From contig JAIXWE010000085.1 in the NCBI GenBank assembly GCA_027482195.1, forward strand, positions 1-60,016: a stretch of 60,016 bases of DNA, given 5' to 3'. Under the pieces are notes generated by a model. The model was not told the origin of the DNA and ran no database searches. It saw only the letters and a list, made by a program, of their open reading frames with translations. Made by a program: the position numbers and the translations under genes. Below, one piece after another: positions 1-13,834 of this stretch. Each line of letters starts with the position of its first letter. The stretch's first letter is position 1. The stretch is from Alphaproteobacteria bacterium. Its GTDB lineage: Bacteria; Pseudomonadota; Alphaproteobacteria; Micavibrionales; Micavibrionaceae.

Positions 1-948
1 AAATTACCCAAAGCTTTGGAACGTTATATCGAGATTGGAATTATTGATCGCCTGCGTGGCCTTGATCATATCCGATCAAAAATCACCGCGCGCGGACAAG
101 ATATTCTTGATCAAGGTCACAATAACCCAGGATTTGCTTACCAACATTTTTTTAAATTCATGAAAGTTGTGGAATCCGACCCCGTGCTTTGGGGTACACT
201 TCCCCGTGATATGATCACACAAGCGGCGCAAGTTTTATTGGACAATCCTTCTTTCGGAAAGCTTGCATTCCCCTATCTTTTGAAGGAATTGGGCCCGCGC
301 GCAGATTACCGAAGCGTCGTAACGGCCGACATGATTGCGCAAGCGGCGGCGCGCGCATTAAAATCTGAATCCTATAAATCTTTTGCACATCTTTACGAAA
401 GTACACGCGCTTATCCGGAATGGAAGGAAGCAATTTCACCATCTGATGTTAGGCGCGCGCTTGATACGATGTTGCAAAAAAATCTCTATGTCTATCCCGC
501 GACATTGATCATCAAAACCGCGCTTGACGATCAGCAAGGCCAAGATGTGGTGACAGCGGAGAGAGTGACAAAAACCGCAAACCTTGCATCCGATCTGCGC
601 GAGAACTCTGTTTTTTCCTTACTTGTAACGGCGGTGAGCACTTATCCCCATTTGCTTGATGCGATTAAACCCGATGCGCGTTTGATTTTCATGTCAAAAG
701 GCGAAACCGGTCACACGCATGATGTTCTGATCGCCTTCCCGAAAGAGGATGGTCGCCCGGTTGAACTCTCGGGTGGATGCAAACATGTTAGAGGTCTCAA
801 CATTCTGCAACGGCATTGGACAGGCAACCCAGCGCGCCAAGGAATCATGAGCCAAATTGTCGGCGTTTTCAAAACGGTGGCGAACGACCCGCATAACCCC
901 TCAGCCCCCATCGCCCAGCAAGAACTGCGCAAGGCTGGTTTGGGGTAA
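1..948 (+). CDS. hypothetical protein, probably 5'-truncated by the window edge
   Basis: Frame stays open from base 1 (KLPKA-LERYIEIG...); no recognised domain. Confidence 0.55.
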   Translation, partial: KLPKALERYIEIGIIDRLRGLDHIRSKITARGQDILDQGHNNPGFAYQHFFKFMKVVESDPVLWGTLPRDMITQAAQVLLDNPSFGKLAFPYLLKELGPRADYRSVVTADMIAQAAARALKSESYKSFAHLYESTRAYPEWKEAISPSDVRRALDTMLQKNLYVYPATLIIKTALDDQQGQDVVTAERVTKTANLASDLRENSVFSLLVTAVSTYPHLLDAIKPDARLIFMSKGETGHTHDVLIAFPKEDGRPVELSGGCKHVRGLNILQRHWTGNPARQGIMSQIVGVFKTVANDPHNPSAPIAQQELRKAGLG

Positions 949-1037
949 GGAAAAAACCACACCAAAACATCTTATTTAATTGACATAGTCATAAAAATAT
1001 CTCATGGTTATGTAATTAAATTTTAGGAGACAGCGAG

Positions 1038-1949
1038 ATGGGAAAAGGATTTAAACGTAGCATAGCGGCCGCCTGCTTCTTGGGCGCATCCGGGCTTACT
1101 TATGATGAAATTAATACCATTTCGGATAAAACGCCCGAGGATGTTGCAGCTTTTTATACCGCAAGAGATAGAGCGGAATATAACGGTCTCAAAATGGCTA
1201 CAGAAAAGCGTGGCCCCGTTTATGAAACTATTAACGCGGAATGTCAAAAATTATCCAAGAAAGAACCTTTTGTTTGGGGAGCCGGAGCCCTTTTTCATGA
1301 GCCGAAAACTGATACTGAAATAAAAGTGTCTTATAATTTTTGCATGGACAAAGAAATTAATGGAAGAATTCGTGAATTAGAGAAAGAGATCTCAGAAGTA
1401 CCAAGCCCAGAAATGGCCACACAAAGTTATAAAGAATTCCAAATAAATGGGCTTCAAAATTTTTTACTTCTCTGCCTTGGAATAGGCGGTGTACTCTCAC
1501 TTTCCGCGGGCATGGCTTTTAGAGAAAGCTTTAAAGATCGTGCAAGAGAGAAACTTCTTTCATCTGAAACAGATTCATTATTATCTCCGCGTGAATATTT
1601 TCAAGCCGCACTGAAAGGATTAGATAAACTTGATCCTGAAGAGCGCGCAAAGCTCGTGAATGATGTTTTGATGTTGGCCGCAGCGGAGCTTAACACCAGC
1701 GCTGGTAAGGCAATGACCGCAGCACATCAGGCTCAACAAGAGGCGGATATACTTTTAGAAGCAAAAAAACGTCATCTTTCTGAAATAGAAGATGCAATCG
1801 GAGTTTCAAGAAAATATTTGGAAAAACTTTTTCCAGACGCAACAGATGCGTTTTGGGAAGAGTTGAGAAAAGCCGCCGCAGCAGATCTTGCTGGAGAAAG
1901 GCCGCTTTTAACTGGTATGGTACACAAAAACGAGCCTTCGGGTCCATAA
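1038..1949 (+). CDS. hypothetical protein with one central TM segment
   Basis: 303 aa ORF preceded by aggaga SD; hydrophobic FLLLCLGIGGVLSLSAGMAF. Confidence 0.7.
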   Translation: MGKGFKRSIAAACFLGASGLTYDEINTISDKTPEDVAAFYTARDRAEYNGLKMATEKRGPVYETINAECQKLSKKEPFVWGAGALFHEPKTDTEIKVSYNFCMDKEINGRIRELEKEISEVPSPEMATQSYKEFQINGLQNFLLLCLGIGGVLSLSAGMAFRESFKDRAREKLLSSETDSLLSPREYFQAALKGLDKLDPEERAKLVNDVLMLAAAELNTSAGKAMTAAHQAQQEADILLEAKKRHLSEIEDAIGVSRKYLEKLFPDATDAFWEELRKAAAADLAGERPLLTGMVHKNEPSGP

Positions 1950-2025
1950 ATTGAGGTTCAACAATCCTTAACCCTTTCCGGGCAGAATAGAGGGTGGTAA
2001 TTCCACCCTTTTTTCATGATTCTGA

Positions 2026-2817
2026 TTGATGACCGAGCTTGTCCCCTCTGCCTTAAAAAATGAATTTCAAACCGCGTTGAATAACGGGCATTTGACCCTT
2101 CATTATCAACCTATTGTGAATATGAAAACGGGTGCACTTTTGGGGCTTGAAGCCTTGATGCGCTGGAACCACCCTGTTCACGGCCCCATCTCGCCGGGGG
2201 TGTTTATTCCCATCGCCGAAGAATCCGGACTTATTATTGATGCCAGCAAATGGGCATTGAAAGAAGCCTGCCGCGCCCTTAAACGAATCGAAGGCCGCAC
2301 TGGGCAAAACCGCAATTTATTCATCAGCGTGAATTTCTCCGCGCGCGATTTTGCAGAAGATAGCTTTCTAGAAGATCTTTACACCATCATCTCGGCGAGC
2401 GATGTGTTGCCCAACCAAATTCAATTGGAAATCAATGACGAATTATTGCTTTCACAACCTGATACGGCGGCGCGCAGCTTGGAGCTGTGCCGCAAGGCGG
2501 GGCTGAAGATTGCATTGGATGATTACGCAACGGCGCGTAATCCTCTTGAGATCCTTGCGCGCTTCCCTCTCGATACGGTGAAGATCGATAATATTTTATG
2601 CAAGACTCTCAGTAACTTGCCGGAACTTGTGCAAACCGCGCTTAATCGCAATATCACCGTCATTGCGGAACGTGTTGAAACGTCGGACGAGATGGCGCAT
2701 TTGCGCGCGCTGGGCTGTGGCGCAGGTCAAGGATTTTACTTTTCACGCCCCATGCCCGAACGCGATGTGACGGAGCTTATTCTCTCCCCGCAACTTTTCG
2801 CGGGAAAAGTCGCTTAA
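2026..2817 (+). CDS. EAL-domain protein (c-di-GMP phosphodiesterase-like)
   Basis: LEALMRW, SVNFSARDF, VKIDN, VIAERVET, GAGQGFYFSRPM motifs; true start probably ATG 2029. Confidence 0.88.
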   Translation: MMTELVPSALKNEFQTALNNGHLTLHYQPIVNMKTGALLGLEALMRWNHPVHGPISPGVFIPIAEESGLIIDASKWALKEACRALKRIEGRTGQNRNLFISVNFSARDFAEDSFLEDLYTIISASDVLPNQIQLEINDELLLSQPDTAARSLELCRKAGLKIALDDYATARNPLEILARFPLDTVKIDNILCKTLSNLPELVQTALNRNITVIAERVETSDEMAHLRALGCGAGQGFYFSRPMPERDVTELILSPQLFAGKVA

Positions 2818-2884
2818 AGCTTCACGGCTTCCCTTTTCATTTCACTGAAATTCATTAAGGTACTCACTTCATTTACAATGTGAG

Positions 2885-4018
2885 GTGAACCCCGTGACCC
2901 TTGTTCTTTCTGTTCTCAAGGAAACTGCCCTTGGCGAAGCCCGTGTGGCGGCAACGCCCGAAACTGTCAAAAAACTCATTGCCAAAAATTGCACCGTCAT
3001 GGTTGAACGCGGTGCGGGCACGCGCGCAAGTTTTACCGATGATGCTTATGAATCAGCCGGAGCACAATTGGTCTCACGCGATGAAGCTTTGCGCGGACAA
3101 ATTATTTTATGTGTGCAAGCACCGGAATCGGGAATCAAAAGCGGCGCAGTGCTGATCGGGCTTTTGAATCCTTACAAAGACCCGGCGCGACTTGAGAGTT
3201 GGGCGCAATCAGGATTAACGAGTGTGAGTTTGGAAATGGTGCCGCGCATTACGCGCGCCCAAGCGATGGATGTGTTGTCATCGCAATCCAACTTGGCCGG
3301 ATATCGCGCGGTGATTTTATCTTCCAATTATTTCACCCGTGCCTTTCCAATGATGATGACGGCCGCCGGCACGGTGGCACCGGCGCGCGTGTTTGTCATG
3401 GGGGCCGGTGTTGCGGGGTTGCAAGCGATTGCGACCGCAAAACGTTTGGGTGCGATTGTATCTGCCACGGACGTACGCCCGGCCGCGAAAGAACAAGTGC
3501 AATCCTTGGGTGCGAATTTCATCATGGTTGATAGTGACGAAGTCAAATCAGCCGAAACCGCGGGTGGTTACGCCAAAGAAATGTCAGACGATTTCAAACG
3601 CAAACAAGCCACATTGATTGCGGAGACCTTAACCAAGCAAGATATCGTCATCACCACCGCACTCATCCCCGGTCGCCCCGCGCCGCAATTGATTACGGCT
3701 GAGATGGCGCGCTCCATGAAGCCAGGATCGGTGATTATTGATTTGGCGGCCGAGCAAGGTGGAAATTGCGCATTGTCAAAAATTGATGAAGTGGTTGTTG
3801 AAAATGGTGTGAAAATTATTGCCCCGCGCAATATCGTGAGCGACATCGCAACCGATGCCTCCGCACTCTATGCGCGCAACATTCTCAATTTATTGGGATT
3901 GTTGATCACCAAAGACGGCAATCTTGAATTCAACATGGCGGATGACATCATCAAAGCATCCACCTTGACCAAAGATGGTCAGATTATTCACCCGCAATTT
4001 CAAAAAGCAGGAGCATAA
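2885..4018 (+). CDS. pntAA: NAD(P) transhydrogenase subunit alpha part 1
   Basis: AlaDH/PNT family sequence; followed by pntAB and pntB. Confidence 0.93.
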   Translation: MNPVTLVLSVLKETALGEARVAATPETVKKLIAKNCTVMVERGAGTRASFTDDAYESAGAQLVSRDEALRGQIILCVQAPESGIKSGAVLIGLLNPYKDPARLESWAQSGLTSVSLEMVPRITRAQAMDVLSSQSNLAGYRAVILSSNYFTRAFPMMMTAAGTVAPARVFVMGAGVAGLQAIATAKRLGAIVSATDVRPAAKEQVQSLGANFIMVDSDEVKSAETAGGYAKEMSDDFKRKQATLIAETLTKQDIVITTALIPGRPAPQLITAEMARSMKPGSVIIDLAAEQGGNCALSKIDEVVVENGVKIIAPRNIVSDIATDASALYARNILNLLGLLITKDGNLEFNMADDIIKASTLTKDGQIIHPQFQKAGA

Positions 4019-4021
4019 AAC

Positions 4022-4435
4022 ATGGACCCGCAAAGCAATATCGCTGGCCAAGCCTCGGACCTTTCCCGCATGGCGGAACAATTGTCACAACAGGCGCAAA
4101 AATTCGCGTTGGATGTCAGCTCATTTGATTACAACACGGCCGTGACACAAGACGGATCGTTTCTTGTCACGGGCTTGACCGTTTTTATGCTCGCGTGTTT
4201 TGTTGGATATTATGTGGTGTGGAAAGTGACCCCTGCCCTTCACTCCCCGTTGATGGGCATCACCAACGCCATTTCATCCGTGATTATTGTGGGTGCGTTG
4301 ATTGCCGCAGGCCCGCAAGATTTTTCATTCTCAAGTGTTCTTGGTTTCTTGGCGGTGATTTTAGCATCTATCAATATTTTCGGCGGCTTTATTGTCACAC
4401 GCCGCATGCTCTCCATGTTCCGTAAGCGAGGATAA
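4022..4435 (+). CDS. pntAB: NAD(P) transhydrogenase subunit alpha part 2
   Basis: Small TM protein between pntAA and pntB. Confidence 0.9.
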   Translation: MDPQSNIAGQASDLSRMAEQLSQQAQKFALDVSSFDYNTAVTQDGSFLVTGLTVFMLACFVGYYVVWKVTPALHSPLMGITNAISSVIIVGALIAAGPQDFSFSSVLGFLAVILASINIFGGFIVTRRMLSMFRKRG

Positions 4436-4439
4436 ATTC

Positions 4440-5825
4440 ATGACAACATTCGCACCGCTTCTCTATCTTGTCTCGTCTGTTTTTTTCATTCTTTCTTTAC
4501 GCGGACTTTCGTCACCGGAAACCGCAGGCAAAGGATTAAATTACGGTATCATCGGCATGGTGCTCGCCATCATCACCACACTTTTAACGCCTTCAGTGCA
4601 ATCATGGGGGTTGATTGTTGCGGGGATTATCATTGGCGGATTAATCGGATCGTTCATTGCGATTAAAATTCAAATGACCGCACTCCCGCAATTGGTCGCG
4701 GCGTTTCACTCGCTCGTCGGTCTTGCGGCCGTGTTTGTTGCGGCCGCCGCGTTTCACAATCCGGTCGCGTATAATATCGGCACACCTGGGCAAATTCATC
4801 TTGCAAGCTTGATTGAAATGGCCTTAGGCGTTGCGATTGGAGCCATCACCTTTACCGGATCCATCATCGCATGGGGCAAACTTCAAGGGGTTATTCCCGG
4901 AAAGCCCGTTCAATTTTCGGGACAAAATTTTGTCAATGCGGGTCTTGGGCTTTTGCTTGTTGGTCTTATTGTTGTCTTGTGTTTCACCGAAAGTATTTTT
5001 GTCTTTTGGATGATTGTGCTTCTTGCTCTGGCACTTGGTGTGTTGTTGATCATTCCCATTGGTGGGGCGGATATGCCGGTGATTGTTTCCATGCTCAACA
5101 GTTATTCCGGTTGGGCCGCGGCCGGAATTGGTTTTACGTTGCAAAATAATTTGCTCATCATCACCGGCGCGTTGGTCGGCGCATCGGGTGCCATTTTGTC
5201 GTATATCATGTGCAAAGGCATGAACCGTTCGTTTTTGTCCGTTGTGCTTGGTGGTTTTGGCGGTGAACAGCAAGTCAACGCGTTTTCATCTGGTGACAAA
5301 ACTGCGAAAATCGGCTCGGCGGAAGATGCGGCGTTCATCATGAAAAATGCCGCACGTGTCATCATCGTGCCCGGATACGGCATGGCGGTCGCCCAAGCGC
5401 AACATGTTGTGCGTGAAATGGCGGATATGTTGAAACATGCGGGCGTTGATGTGAAATATGCCATTCACCCGGTGGCGGGACGCATGCCCGGCCACATGAA
5501 CGTGCTTTTAGCCGAAGCGAATGTGCCTTACGACGAAGTGTTTGAGTTGGAAGACATCAACCGTGATTTTGCTCAGGCCGATGTCGCCTATGTGATTGGT
5601 GCAAATGACATCACCAACCCGGCGGCGAAGACCGATTCTTCATCCCCCATTTACGGCATGCCCGTGCTCGATGTTGAAAAAGCGAAAACGGTCTTGTTCG
5701 TGAAACGCTCGATGGGGTCGGGTTATGCCGGAATTGATAACCCACTTTTCTTTGAAGATAACACGCTCATGTTGTTGGGTGATGCCAAGAAGATGACCGA
5801 AGATATCGTCAAGGCGTTGGAATAA
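4440..5825 (+). CDS. pntB: NAD(P) transhydrogenase subunit beta
   Basis: Multi-TM N-terminus plus GYGMAVAQAQ NADP-binding domain; start refined to ATG 4440. Confidence 0.93.
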   Translation: MTTFAPLLYLVSSVFFILSLRGLSSPETAGKGLNYGIIGMVLAIITTLLTPSVQSWGLIVAGIIIGGLIGSFIAIKIQMTALPQLVAAFHSLVGLAAVFVAAAAFHNPVAYNIGTPGQIHLASLIEMALGVAIGAITFTGSIIAWGKLQGVIPGKPVQFSGQNFVNAGLGLLLVGLIVVLCFTESIFVFWMIVLLALALGVLLIIPIGGADMPVIVSMLNSYSGWAAAGIGFTLQNNLLIITGALVGASGAILSYIMCKGMNRSFLSVVLGGFGGEQQVNAFSSGDKTAKIGSAEDAAFIMKNAARVIIVPGYGMAVAQAQHVVREMADMLKHAGVDVKYAIHPVAGRMPGHMNVLLAEANVPYDEVFELEDINRDFAQADVAYVIGANDITNPAAKTDSSSPIYGMPVLDVEKAKTVLFVKRSMGSGYAGIDNPLFFEDNTLMLLGDAKKMTEDIVKALE

Positions 5826-5834
5826 TCCGCAAAG

Positions 5835-6827
5835 ATGATTGACAAAAATCTTCTGACTCAGGCGCGTTTTTCGCAACCTCACGGCTGGCGGTGGCACACA
5901 TTTCGCACCGCGCGCAATTACAAAATCCGCATGGGATCGGCGCAACCCGAACAATCCACCATCCCCGCCGCGGCGATTGTTATTCTTCCTGGCTTAAGCG
6001 AGTTTGCGGAGAAATATTTTGAGCTTGCTCATGAAATGTTGGCGCGCAATTGTTCGGTGTGGGTTTTGGATTGGTTTGGTCAAGGGGAATCAGACCGCCC
6101 ACTTGAAAACCGTCAAAAAATTTCATGTGATGATTTTGCTTATCATGTTGATGATTTAAACACTTTTATCATGGACTATATCAAGCCCGCTTCGATGCAC
6201 CCGCACGTGGGGAAAATTCCCATGATTATGCTGGGGCATTCCATGGGCGGGCATATTGGTTTGCGGTATTTGGCGGAAAAGCAAAATAAAATTTTCGCGG
6301 CCGCCGCGTTTTCGGCACCCATGCTTGAAATCAAACAAGTTGAAAATTTTCCTTTTTTCATCCAACGCGCTTTAACCACCTTGATGCAAACGTCAAAAGA
6401 TTCTTATTTGCCTGGCGCATCCGATTGGGGGCCGACACATCGCGCTGATCCCGCGGGGTTAAGCCCTTTCTCATCCGACCCGGTGCGGGATGTGCTGCAC
6501 CGCGCGTGGTTTGAACATTACCCTTATTTGCGTGTGGGTGGGCCCACATGGAAATGGGCACATGAAGCGATTAAGTCTTGCGCGCTTTTGGCACATAAAA
6601 ATCTTTTGAATATGATCAATATTCCGGTTCTTCTTGCGGCCGCCGGTGATGACCGGGTGGTGGGAAACCGCGCCATTGCACGTGCCGCCAAACTTATCCC
6701 GCATGCGCAACTTTTGGAGCTTCCCCAAGCCCGGCACGAAATTTTTATGGAGCGGGATCAATATCGCAAGCCCTTTTTGCGCAAAATTGACGCGCTCATT
6801 CAAGCGCATGCACGCAAAATTGGCTAA
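5835..6827 (+). CDS. alpha/beta hydrolase (lysophospholipase-like)
   Basis: GHSMGGH nucleophile elbow, WFGQGESDRP, C-terminal ARHEIF. Confidence 0.85.
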   Translation: MIDKNLLTQARFSQPHGWRWHTFRTARNYKIRMGSAQPEQSTIPAAAIVILPGLSEFAEKYFELAHEMLARNCSVWVLDWFGQGESDRPLENRQKISCDDFAYHVDDLNTFIMDYIKPASMHPHVGKIPMIMLGHSMGGHIGLRYLAEKQNKIFAAAAFSAPMLEIKQVENFPFFIQRALTTLMQTSKDSYLPGASDWGPTHRADPAGLSPFSSDPVRDVLHRAWFEHYPYLRVGGPTWKWAHEAIKSCALLAHKNLLNMINIPVLLAAAGDDRVVGNRAIARAAKLIPHAQLLELPQARHEIFMERDQYRKPFLRKIDALIQAHARKIG

Positions 6828-6868
6828 AATCAAAATTTATGCTTAAAGTAAGATAAAGGATAAAAAAC

Positions 6869-7102
6869 ATGGATGAGAGCCTTTTAAACAAACACCGCTT
6901 GGCAGACCGCATTCTTTACGCGTTGAAACTTGCGATTGAACAACAAGATATCAAAGTTGCCGACGCGTTGATGCAAGCGTTGGAATTATCCATGACGCGC
7001 AACACGGGCGGTGGTGAGTTTGTCGAACGCCGTGACTTCCCGCCTGAAATGGAAAAGGAATTAAGCAAGTTGCGACAAATCAAAGGCAAAGATAAAAAAT
7101 AA
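6869..7102 (+). CDS. small hypothetical protein
   Basis: 77 aa ORF, coding-like composition, fits between neighbours. Confidence 0.6.
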   Translation: MDESLLNKHRLADRILYALKLAIEQQDIKVADALMQALELSMTRNTGGGEFVERRDFPPEMEKELSKLRQIKGKDKK

Positions 7103-10845
<3,743 letters not shown>

Positions 10846-10846
10846 C

Positions 10847-11680
10847 TTACTCCGGCTTTAAAAGGGAATCCACGGTGCGATCGACCCAAGAACGTTGGTC
10901 GGCAATGCGCGCACGTTGTTGCGGATCAAGCAACGCGAAACTGTCTTGATACCACCGCGACCCGGGATAATTTGTACCCAACACGGCGGCGACGCGCGTG
11001 GCTTCGTCTTTCAATCCCAAGGTCGTATAAATTTCGACCAAGCGATGCAAGGCTTCGGGCACGTGGGTGGTGGTTTGATGATCTTGAATAACGGTGCGGA
11101 AACGATTAATCGCCGCATTCAACTCACCGCGGCGTTGATAATAACGCCCCACGGTCATTTCTTTTCCCGCCAAGTGATCAAGGGTGAGATCACGTTTGAA
11201 TTTCGCATCGCGCGCGTATTTGCTGTCGGGAAATTTTTGAATGAGTGTGTCAAAAGATTCCAACGCCAAACGTGTTGTTTCTTGATCACGGCGCACATCG
11301 GCCATCTGTTCGTAATAACACAAGGCCTTGAGGTAATGCGCATAATCCACATCCGGATGACCGGGATGCAAATCAATAAAACGATCGAGCGCAATCACGG
11401 CATCATCATAACGCAAGCCCTCATAAGCGGCTTTGGCCGATAATAATTGCGCCTGGGTTGCGAATTCGGAATAAGGATGTTGACGCTCAACTTCATCAAA
11501 AAGTTTTGTCGCTTTTTGAAATTCGCCTTTATCGTACGCAACCTTTGCCTCACCAAAAATTTGATCGGCAGGGCGTTCAATTTGCGCTTGACGTTTTGCG
11601 TCCTCATCGGCTGAAGAACACGCGGTCAACGCGACAGAAGAGACAAGTGCAACAAGGAAAAAACGGAAATAATTTTGCAT
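10847..11680 (-). CDS. bamD: outer membrane assembly lipoprotein BamD/ComL
   Basis: Lipobox LTAC, TPR-like repeats, location next to lpxC/recN. Confidence 0.9.
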   Translation of the reverse strand: MQNYFRFFLVALVSSVALTACSSADEDAKRQAQIERPADQIFGEAKVAYDKGEFQKATKLFDEVERQHPYSEFATQAQLLSAKAAYEGLRYDDAVIALDRFIDLHPGHPDVDYAHYLKALCYYEQMADVRRDQETTRLALESFDTLIQKFPDSKYARDAKFKRDLTLDHLAGKEMTVGRYYQRRGELNAAINRFRTVIQDHQTTTHVPEALHRLVEIYTTLGLKDEATRVAAVLGTNYPGSRWYQDSFALLDPQQRARIADQRSWVDRTVDSLLKPE

Positions 11681-11737
11681 GGGTTAACCTTAACCATGCG
11701 GCGCAAAACTTCAATATAAATCAGGTAAAAAAATGGC

Positions 11738-12664
11738 TTAAGCCACAGCCGCCACGCGGGTTTTTTCGCCAGTCACCGCCAAATCGGAGAGGGCCGCGTC
11801 AATATCGATAAAAAGATCCATGGTTGTCCAGCAATCGGGCGCGGCAAACATGGCCTTTAAGATCGCGTTATTCATCGCATGCCCGGCCTTGTGCCCGTCA
11901 TATTGGCCGATAATGGGCGCACCCGCCAAATATAAATCCCCCACCGCGTCCAAAACCTTGTGGCGGGCAAATTCATCATGGTAACGAAGCCCATCGGGGT
12001 TCAACACCGCGTTATTATCCAAGACAATGGCGTTATCCAACGACCCGCCCAATGCCAACCCTTGGGCGCGCAAGGCGGCCACTTCGTGTAAGAAACCGAA
12101 CGTACGGCAATCGGCCACATCGGTGATGAAACTTCCGTTCAACATTTCAATCTCATACGCTTGCTTGCCGATAGATGGATGTGCAAACTCAATACTCGCG
12201 CGGAATTTTGAACCAATGGCGGGGCGCAATGTGACGCGTTTGTCGCCTTCTTCAATCACAATCTCTTTGAGAATTTTAATGGCCTTGCGTGCGACCGCTT
12301 GTGTTTTCAATCCCGCATCAAAAATCGCATTGACAAAATCTTCGGATGATCCGTCCATGATCGGCACTTCGGGGCCATCGAGTTCAATCACCGCATTATC
12401 AACGCCGCAGGCGCGCAACGCCGCCATCACATGTTCGACCGTGCCCACCGTGACACCATGCGCATTTCCAACAACGGTGCATAAACGTGTATCAACCACA
12501 TGATCCCAACGGGCGGGAATCACATTCGGGCGGTCGGTGACATCCACGCGCACAAAAGAAATGCCCGCATGTGGCTCAGCCGGGCGCAATGTCATATGCG
12601 TTTCCGCACCGGAATGAAGACCAATGCCGTGAAGTGTAACGGGGCGTGAAACTGTGTGTTGCAT
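11738..12664 (-). CDS. lpxC: UDP-3-O-acyl-N-acetylglucosamine deacetylase
   Basis: LHGIGLHSG, VEHVMAAL, HEFARHKVLDAVGDL; start refined to MQHTVSR. Confidence 0.95.
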   Translation of the reverse strand: MQHTVSRPVTLHGIGLHSGAETHMTLRPAEPHAGISFVRVDVTDRPNVIPARWDHVVDTRLCTVVGNAHGVTVGTVEHVMAALRACGVDNAVIELDGPEVPIMDGSSEDFVNAIFDAGLKTQAVARKAIKILKEIVIEEGDKRVTLRPAIGSKFRASIEFAHPSIGKQAYEIEMLNGSFITDVADCRTFGFLHEVAALRAQGLALGGSLDNAIVLDNNAVLNPDGLRYHDEFARHKVLDAVGDLYLAGAPIIGQYDGHKAGHAMNNAILKAMFAAPDCWTTMDLFIDIDAALSDLAVTGEKTRVAAVA

Positions 12665-12870
12665 GAAGACCGAATCCGTAAGGGTTAACGCAGTATTATT
12701 TATAAAATATCGGACTTTGCCGCACTGCCACAACTCACCCTGTGTGACGGATTGTTACAGATATAAGACTTTGATTCTATTTATCTTTTTTTGAGTATCC
12801 GGGTTCATTTTTTATTTGACATAGCCTTACGGATTCTGTAATTCCTATTCTTTCCTAAAAAGCATTTTTA

Positions 12871-13290
12871 ATGAGTGAGTGTAAAATGAGTAAATTTGAA
12901 GATGTCAAAGACGGTTTCGCTAACAAATCCCTTAACCGAAGCCATGCCGCTGTGCGTGCGCGTATGCTTTATCTTATCACCCTTCCTTCCATCGTAGCGT
13001 CTTCGATCGGTGGAGCTTTTGCGGGCGCCGTGATTTTCTCACCCAGCCAAGAAAAAATTCGCGACACCTTGGTTGAATCCTGTGAAACACAAGTCGTCGA
13101 AGCTTTGGGTACAAAAGGTATCGGTAAGGGAGATATCATCACACAAGGTCAATCAAGCGAAACATACCGCGGAAGTTTTCAACGCAACGCCGATGGCAGC
13201 GCCACGTGTGTTTTTGTTACCAACGGGATCACAGAAAGCGGCGCATCGATGGAAGAGATACGCGTCAATCTTCCCGCACTGAAAATGTAA
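12871..13290 (+). CDS. hypothetical membrane-anchored protein
   Basis: 139 aa ORF with hydrophobic segment; followed by strong terminator. Confidence 0.7.
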   Translation: MSECKMSKFEDVKDGFANKSLNRSHAAVRARMLYLITLPSIVASSIGGAFAGAVIFSPSQEKIRDTLVESCETQVVEALGTKGIGKGDIITQGQSSETYRGSFQRNADGSATCVFVTNGITESGASMEEIRVNLPALKM

Positions 13291-13300
13291 GATTCATTAA

Positions 13301-13330
13301 AAAACCCCTCAGAAAATCTGAGGGGTTTTT
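13301..13330 (+). terminator. Rho-independent terminator
   Basis: aaaacccctcag/ctgaggggtttt hairpin followed by T run. Confidence 0.9.
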
Positions 13331-13337
13331 GATGATC

Positions 13338-13700
13338 TCAATCAAAAATATCTAAGATAGTTTTGAGCTTACTTTTCTTTTTATATTTGTATTTATAGTA
13401 ATCATCATAATCATCATCGTCATATTTTTTGTAAGGCTTGTGATAACCTTGCGGGGGCATGGGTTGTGGTGGAGCCTGATAATAATCGGGAGGCAGTTGG
13501 TTTTTGGCTTTTGCTTGTTTAAAGCGCACAAAATCTTCCTCAGAATCGTCCATCGCGTCATTGACCATGGAAAGAAGTTTTTCCAACTCCCCCTTATCCA
13601 ACCATACGCCGCCTGTGGTGGGGCACATGTCAATTTCAACCCCGTTGCGAATAATTTGCTTCATGGGTGACCCATCAATGGGGGATACAAGTAAAGGCAT
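13338..13700 (-). CDS. zf-TFIIB-like small protein with degenerate zinc ribbon
   Basis: GVEIDMCPTTGGVWLDKGELEKL matches the zf-TFIIB family core but lacks most cysteines. Confidence 0.75.
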   Translation of the reverse strand: MPLLVSPIDGSPMKQIIRNGVEIDMCPTTGGVWLDKGELEKLLSMVNDAMDDSEEDFVRFKQAKAKNQLPPDYYQAPPQPMPPQGYHKPYKKYDDDDYDDYYKYKYKKKSKLKTILDIFD

Positions 13701-13834
13701 ATTTTCCTCCTTTTTGAATGAAAATTTGATTTAGGTTTTTTGAACAAAAAGTCCATATGGGTTTTAACAAAAACCCCCGACCGAAATCAGGGGCTTTTGA
13801 GTAGTGGTATCAACTCAAAACTTTTGTGCGCTTT

